Source: CAYUWG01 sp964448285
Lineage (GTDB): Bacteria; Bacteroidota; Ignavibacteria; SZUA-365
Direction of reading: 5' to 3'
Assembly: GCA_964448285.1 (NCBI GenBank)
Contig: CAYUWG010000112.1
Coordinates: 1 to 9,138 of the forward strand
Length of the DNA stretch: 9,138 nt
This document shows positions 5,481 to 9,138 of this stretch, piece after piece. The notes beneath the pieces were generated by a model that did no database searches, was not told where the DNA came from, and saw nothing but the letters and a program-made list of their open reading frames with translations. Both the position numbers and the translations under genes were made by a program. Numbering within the stretch: the first letter of the stretch is position 1; every line of letters begins with the position of its first letter.

Positions 5481-6339
5481 GTTGCCCTATTTCAACTGCG
5501 GTAGATTCGCCTTCGTGAATGCGGTCATCCTCTTCCTCTTCTTTGCTCTCCCCTGCGCAGCTCAACACATCGCGAGCGATTCCACCAGGACTCAGGATTC
5601 ATCGAGTGTTTTCGAAGTCCTTCTCTTTGACGTGAAGCAGGGTTTTTCGGACGGAGGCAGATTGGCTACCGCGCCTGGGCGGTTTTCGACGAGGGACTGG
5701 ACAGCAACGATCCTCGTTCTTTCCGGAACTGCTGTCTCATTTACAGTCGATGAGCGAATGAACTCCGAGATGCAGAGAACCCATGGTCGAGTAGGGGATG
5801 CGCTTGCCGACGTTGGCTATGCGTATGGAACGTACGGAGGAATTACGATCGGAGCAGGCGCTTACGGAATCGGACTCTTTGCCGGCAACGATTGGTTGAG
5901 AGAGACAGGTCGCATGATCCTCGAAGCGCTCGCGTACTCCGGCATCCTGACATCGATTCTCAAAACGGTGACGGGTCGTTCACGGCCCCACCTCGGCGAA
6001 GGCGCATTCACCTTTCGTCCCTGGCAGTTCACAGCCGGGAGAACTGCATTCCCCTCAGGTCATGCGACGATGGCATTCGCAACTTCCTCGGTCCTTGCGC
6101 GACGCATCGATCAACCGGCTCTTTCTATCCTTTGCTATGGTCTTGCAGCGACAACGATGTTTCAACGCGTTTATGACAGGAAGCACTGGCTATCGGATAC
6201 AGTGCTTGGTGCGGCAATCGGTACGGTAGTAGGAAATGCTATCGCAGGCTATGCTTCAGCGGAGGCGGCACAGTGTACTATCACTCCGCGCCTGGAGGGA
6301 GACATGATCGGCTTCACGGTGTCTGTATCTTTCTTTTGA
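5479..6339 (+). CDS. Exported PAP2-family (type 2 phosphatidic acid) phosphatase
   Basis: All three catalytic motifs of the PAP2 superfamily are present (numbering from TTG 5479): K-x6-RP as KTVTGRSRP (162-170), PSGH (192-195) in AFPSGHATMAF, and R-x5-H-x3-D as RVYDRKHWLSD (230-240), giving the phosphohistidine nucleophile and its partners. Family members remove phosphate from lipid phosphates or diphosphates (phosphatidate, undecaprenyl diphosphate, lipid A); the substrate here cannot be read from sequence. An N-terminal hydrophobic stretch (AVILFLFFALPCAAQ, 15-29) looks like a signal peptide cleaved after a CAA-type site. Hydrophobic segments around the motifs fit membrane association. The start is uncertain: no ATG exists, only TTG 5479 or 5482 (at the end of the terminator T tract) and GTG 5515; GTG 5515 leaves a short signal peptide without a basic residue. 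The protein ends in an alternating strand finishing in Phe-Phe, recalling an outer-membrane beta-strand. It converges on and overlaps the next gene by 26 bases. Confidence 0.88.
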   Translation: MLPYFNCGRFAFVNAVILFLFFALPCAAQHIASDSTRTQDSSSVFEVLLFDVKQGFSDGGRLATAPGRFSTRDWTATILVLSGTAVSFTVDERMNSEMQRTHGRVGDALADVGYAYGTYGGITIGAGAYGIGLFAGNDWLRETGRMILEALAYSGILTSILKTVTGRSRPHLGEGAFTFRPWQFTAGRTAFPSGHATMAFATSSVLARRIDQPALSILCYGLAATTMFQRVYDRKHWLSDTVLGAAIGTVVGNAIAGYASAEAAQCTITPRLEGDMIGFTVSVSFF

Positions 6340-6724
6340 GATAGACTTTCTCGCCTTTCTCATTGAAGAAGTATTTTCCGCCTCTCGGCCCCGTGTAAAT
6401 GGTGCGACCCGAAGTATCCGTTTCTGCAACAGCACTCTTCGTGGAATCTTTGACGTACACTTTCTTCCCAACTTCATTGATGTAATACCGACCTCCCTTC
6501 GGTCCGGTGAGAATCACGCGCTCTCCGTTCGATGCCGGTTGCTTTTCTTTCCCGGCAAGCTTCGTTTTTGAAGAACCGGACTTCTGATTCAAGCGTGCTC
6601 GAGTGGAATCCCTCAGTGAATCGACCGCATGTGGATGCGTCGATGTCCACGGAATGTCTTGTGTCTTCAATGAGCTATACAAACAGAACGAGATGGCGAT
6701 CACTAAGAATGTTGAGACGAACAT
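6314..6724 (-). CDS. Small secreted or membrane-anchored protein with two PBCV-type basic adaptor repeats
   Basis: This 136-residue protein has a hydrophobic N terminus (MFVSTFLVIAISFCLYSS) that can be a signal peptide or single membrane anchor, a polar Ser/Lys-rich linker (about 35-68), and two copies of a 19-residue Gly/Tyr/Lys repeat at 73-91 (TGPKGGRYYINEVGKKVYV) and 111-129 (TGPRGGKYFFNEKGEKVYL); 12 of 19 positions are identical. The repeat resembles the PBCV-specific basic adaptor domain (TGPxGGxYYIN..GxKVY), first named in chlorella viruses and also seen in Bacteroidota proteins of unknown role. ATG 6724 is chosen because GGAGGG (6733 to 6728) lies just upstream, the hydrophobic segment then begins at residue 1, and a promoter-like sequence precedes it; an in-frame TTG at 6778 would add 18 residues and bury the signal. 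The 3' end overlaps the convergent PAP2 gene by 26 bases. The function is unknown; the basic repeats suggest binding to an acidic or polymeric partner. Confidence 0.8.
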   Translation of the reverse strand: MFVSTFLVIAISFCLYSSLKTQDIPWTSTHPHAVDSLRDSTRARLNQKSGSSKTKLAGKEKQPASNGERVILTGPKGGRYYINEVGKKVYVKDSTKSAVAETDTSGRTIYTGPRGGKYFFNEKGEKVYLKRKIQTP

Positions 6725-6775
6725 TGGCCCTCCGGATTTTGGTAAAATCGCGTATCCACGCAGAGGATTATTGGC

Positions 6776-6805
6776 CAAACATAAAAAATCTCATTCATCG
6801 AACAA
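6776..6805 (-). promoter_or_regulatory. Bacteroidota-type promoter candidate for the adaptor-repeat gene
   Basis: On the minus strand TTG (6805 to 6803), 19 bases, then TATGTTTG (6783 to 6776) fit the Bacteroidota primary sigma consensus TTG-N19to21-TAnnTTTG. The same bases give a weaker E. coli-like reading (TTGTTC, 16 bases, TATGTT). The expected transcript start is about 45 bases before ATG 6724. Confidence 0.45.
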
Positions 6806-7039
6806 CGGCGCTTGTAACCTATCGTTGAAACCGGTAGTCTTGCCACAAGAAATTCGGGACAACCACATCACTCGTCGCACAGCGACTCCGCCACTTCGAA
6901 ACGGTTCCTTCATGATGATCTGCCAGTTCGAAAACATCGGACTTCATCCATGACAGTACCTATGTATTCAACCAAATAGAATTCCCAGACTCTTACACTC
7001 GTTTGAAACGAATCATGCAATACAACTTCAATTACAATC

Positions 7040-7045
7040 AGGAGG
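7040..7045 (+). promoter_or_regulatory. Shine-Dalgarno sequence of the DUF1800 gene
   Basis: AGGAGG lies nine bases before ATG 7055 and supports that start over later in-frame candidates. The family-conserved part of the protein begins only near residue 55, so homology alone would not fix the N terminus. Confidence 0.8.
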
Positions 7046-7054
7046 TACTTCCAC

Positions 7055-8791
7055 ATGAACAGTGAAGCGGTTCCATCGATGACTATCGAGCAGACGGAAA
7101 GCCCTCCGTCTTCCGGTAGAACGCAGCTATCCGAACCTCGCGGTATCGAGTACGCAAACAAAACACTGCCTAATGTTCCTCGCTCTTTTGCGGGGATCGA
7201 ACCTTATACCGGACCGTGGGGACCGGATCAGGCGAGACATCTCTTGCGCCGAACACTTTTTGGAGCGACGCCTGCAGACGTCACGCGCACCGTGCAGGGT
7301 TCGCTCACGAACGCTGTCGATCAGCTTCTTTCGCCCTGGCAGGAGCCGAATCCACCCGTGCACTATGCCTCGGCACAGGAGTACTACAAGGACGCCAACG
7401 GAACCGAATACTTCGGCGCCAACCGTGGCGAAAGCTGGGTGACGCTTCCCTACAATGGCACATTCGACGGCGGGCGAATCCGTTCCATGCAGGCATGGTG
7501 GACTGGTTTGATGATCACGCAGGACTTCTCCATTCGAGAGAAGATGATGCTCTTTCTCCACAACCTTTTGGTTTCCGAAGCATCCGACGTGGGTGATGCG
7601 CGCTTGATGTACAAGCAGAGTGCTCTACTTCGTCGAAATGCGCTCGGGAATTTCAAAGAGCTTATCAAGGAGATCACACTCGATCCGGCGATGCTCCGTT
7701 ACTTGAACGGCAACACGAACACGAAGAACAAGCCGAATGAAAACTACGCGCGTGAATTGCAGGAACTCTTCACCATCGGAAAGGGACCGGAAATCGCACC
7801 GGGGAATTACACGAACTACACGGAACAGGACGTGATCGAAGCAGCCAAAGTGCTGACCGGTTGGAGGGATTTGCGTGACTCTATTTCCACGGGCTTTACA
7901 GCGAACAACCACGACACGACAGACAAGCAGTTTTCGTCCGCGTATGGCAACCGGGTGATCAAAGGAAAAACCGGCGAGACCGGCGCAAGAGAGGAACTCG
8001 ATGAACTGCTCGATATGATATTCAGCCAACCGGAAACGGCGCGGAACATTGTCCGAGAACTCTACCGATGGTTCGTGTACTACGTGATCGACGAGACGGC
8101 GGAACAGAACGTCATCGAACCGCTTGCTCAGATCTTTCGCTCGAACGGCTTTGAGTTGAGGCCGGTTTTGGAAACGCTCTTCAAGAGCGCGCACTTCTTC
8201 GATCCGATCAACTTCGGATGCATGATTAAAAGCCCAATCGACCACGTCATCGGTTCGTTGCGAACCTTTTCCGTCGCACTTCCTGATCCCGCCGACGTTG
8301 CGAACTCGTACAACGCCTATAACAACGCGCGCGACAACGCATCCGCGATGCAGCAAAACCTCCTCTATCCGCCGAGCGTGGCGGGCTGGCCGGCGTATTA
8401 CCAGGAACCGATCTATTACCAGATTTGGCTGAACTCAGATACGATTCCAAAGCGATTCACCTACACCGACCGGCTCATTACCGGCGTTCGCATTGGAGGA
8501 CTAACCATCGCGATCAAGACGATTGATTTCGTGAAGCTCGTGTCCGATCCTTCCGATCCGAATTTCGTTGTCGGCGAATTCGGCGAAATGCTTTTCGAAG
8601 CTGAGCTTTCCGACACGCAGAAATCCTTTCTCAAAGAATTCCTCGTTCGCCAGAATCAGGATTATGAATGGACGAATGCCTGGAATGCATACATCAACAA
8701 TCCGACTGCAGCGAACACGAAAGTCGTGGAGGATAAGCTCAAAGCGCTTCTCCAATACATGCTCACGATGGCTGAATATCAACTTGCATAA
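7055..8791 (+). CDS. DUF1800 family protein
   Basis: This 578-residue protein belongs to DUF1800, a family of unknown biochemical function nearly always encoded beside DUF1501 genes. Hallmarks: the opening RHLLRRTLFGATPADV (61-76), the helix MLFLHNLLVS (165-174, the position of WHNHF in many homologues), the family signature NENYARELQELFTIG (228-242), the TGW motif (268-270), an HDTTDKQF segment (286-293), and near the C terminus PPSVAGWPAYYQ, where homologues have PxxVxGWPGG. The first roughly 50 residues are Ser/Pro/Glu-rich and show no signal peptide or membrane segment; no lipoprotein Cys box is seen either. ATG 7055 has a strong Shine-Dalgarno sequence. The stop codon is 17 bases before the DUF1501 ATG, so the two form an operon and probably act together, outside the cytoplasm if both are exported. 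Confidence 0.92.
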   Translation: MNSEAVPSMTIEQTESPPSSGRTQLSEPRGIEYANKTLPNVPRSFAGIEPYTGPWGPDQARHLLRRTLFGATPADVTRTVQGSLTNAVDQLLSPWQEPNPPVHYASAQEYYKDANGTEYFGANRGESWVTLPYNGTFDGGRIRSMQAWWTGLMITQDFSIREKMMLFLHNLLVSEASDVGDARLMYKQSALLRRNALGNFKELIKEITLDPAMLRYLNGNTNTKNKPNENYARELQELFTIGKGPEIAPGNYTNYTEQDVIEAAKVLTGWRDLRDSISTGFTANNHDTTDKQFSSAYGNRVIKGKTGETGAREELDELLDMIFSQPETARNIVRELYRWFVYYVIDETAEQNVIEPLAQIFRSNGFELRPVLETLFKSAHFFDPINFGCMIKSPIDHVIGSLRTFSVALPDPADVANSYNAYNNARDNASAMQQNLLYPPSVAGWPAYYQEPIYYQIWLNSDTIPKRFTYTDRLITGVRIGGLTIAIKTIDFVKLVSDPSDPNFVVGEFGEMLFEAELSDTQKSFLKEFLVRQNQDYEWTNAWNAYINNPTAANTKVVEDKLKALLQYMLTMAEYQLA

Positions 8792-8792
8792 T

Positions 8793-8804
8793 GGAAGGAA
8801 GGTG
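8793..8804 (+). promoter_or_regulatory. Purine-rich ribosome binding site of the DUF1501 gene
   Basis: GGAAGGAAGGTG sits just after the DUF1800 stop codon and ends four bases before ATG 8809. It supports independent initiation of the second gene on the shared transcript. Confidence 0.65.
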
Positions 8805-8808
8805 AATC

Positions 8809-9138
8809 ATGAAACGTAGAGACTTTATCAAACGCGTTGCTCCAATCCCGATGCTTCCATTTGTCATGAATGGATTTCCCGTTCAGGCATATGGACGTAA
8901 TCCATGGCTTGAAGCGATTACCGCCGCCGCAATCGAAACCGACCACGTTCTTGTCCTCGTGCAGCTCAACGGCGGAAACGATGGGCTGAACACCGTCATC
9001 CCGATCGATCAATACTCCCTGTACATGAACGCACGAACGAACATCGCCATCCCGGAATCGTCCGTGCTCAAGTTCAACGACGAAACAGGTTTGCATCCTG
9101 CAATGACCGGAATGAAAGCGCTCTATGATGACGGGAGA
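8809..9138 (+). CDS. DUF1501 family protein with Tat signal, 3' end outside window
   Basis: The frame is open for 110 codons from ATG 8809 to the window edge. The N terminus MKRRDFIKRVAPIPMLPFVM carries a twin-arginine (Tat) motif, RRDFIK with R3 and R4, followed by a mildly hydrophobic segment and a possible cleavage site near residues 26-29; the protein is therefore probably folded in the cytoplasm and exported by TatABC. The mature part starts with the DUF1501 signature LVLVQLNGGNDGLNTVIP (48-65), and GLHPAM (94-99) follows. DUF1501 proteins belong to the alkaline phosphatase/sulfatase superfamily by fold, but their activity is mostly unknown. About one quarter of the expected length is visible. 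It pairs with the preceding DUF1800 gene, an arrangement conserved across many phyla. Confidence 0.93.
   Translation, partial: MKRRDFIKRVAPIPMLPFVMNGFPVQAYGRNPWLEAITAAAIETDHVLVLVQLNGGNDGLNTVIPIDQYSLYMNARTNIAIPESSVLKFNDETGLHPAMTGMKALYDDGR

Larger units (their letters stand above)
6725..7054. other. 330-base intergenic region between divergent genes
   Basis: I find no convincing gene here: frames on either strand lack family features and ribosome binding sites. It holds the 5' leader and a candidate promoter of the minus-strand adaptor-repeat gene on the left, and the upstream region of the DUF1800 gene on the right. A small dyad GTCGC-ACA-GCGAC lies at 6874-6886 with no T-run. TTGAAA occurs at 7003-7008 but no good -10 follows, so the DUF1800 promoter is not identified. 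Confidence 0.6.

Noticed and set aside
6725..6778. TTG start at 6778 for the adaptor-repeat protein
   Set aside because: It would place 18 polar residues before the hydrophobic segment, would overlap the promoter-like element, and has no Shine-Dalgarno sequence; ATG 6724 has GGAGGG just upstream.
6910..7161. 83-codon minus-strand frame with a hydrophobic stretch upstream of DUF1800
   Set aside because: The hydrophobic stretch reads through the reverse of the DUF1800 ribosome binding site and leader, and no start signal is present.
1..9138. tRNA, rRNA, CRISPR array, transposase or att site
   Set aside because: I saw no cloverleaf, regularly spaced long repeats, transposase motifs or terminal inverted repeats.

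Overview
The window carries a protein-quality-control cluster, an apparent restriction-modification (RM) unit joined to its downstream end, and the first part of a secreted DUF1800/DUF1501 gene pair. I see no rRNA, tRNA, insertion sequence or CRISPR array. Strong Shine-Dalgarno sequences, moderate GC, a DUF1800/DUF1501 pair, a protein with two PBCV-type basic adaptor repeats, and one promoter-like sequence of the Bacteroidota form (TTG-N19-TAnnTTTG) together suggest a Bacteroidota/Chlorobi (FCB) relative such as an Ignavibacteria- or Kapabacteria-type bacterium. This is an inference from content with modest confidence; no phylogenetic marker is present.

Minus strand, reading right to left from 4738 to 1: a short DnaJ/CbpA-type J-domain co-chaperone, then 22 bases later the ClpB disaggregase, then after about 116 bases a beta-class (probably N4-cytosine) DNA methyltransferase. 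The methyltransferase stop codon overlaps by one base the GTG start of another reading frame that leaves the window at base 1 and may be the cognate restriction endonuclease. The RM part looks less GC-rich than the chaperone genes and may have been acquired.

Plus strand, 4993 to 6339: a small heat-shock protein (Hsp20) with a strong Shine-Dalgarno sequence and a textbook intrinsic terminator, followed by an exported PAP2-family phosphatase whose frame opens at the terminator. The Hsp20 and J-protein genes diverge from a roughly 250-base control region that holds an array of TGTCA/TGACA half-sites, a 19-base palindrome and a 16-base imperfect direct repeat. This region is the likely regulatory centre for Hsp20 (holdase), the J protein (Hsp70 recruiter) and ClpB (disaggregase), which act in sequence on heat-aggregated proteins.

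The right end: a small membrane-anchored or exported protein with two PBCV basic adaptor repeats on the minus strand (6724 to 6314, converging on and overlapping the PAP2 gene), a 330-base non-coding stretch, then a DUF1800 gene (7055 to 8791) and, 17 bases later, the start of a DUF1501 gene with a twin-arginine signal that runs off the right edge. The DUF1800 protein has no visible export signal of its own, so it may be cytoplasmic or be carried out with its Tat-dependent partner.
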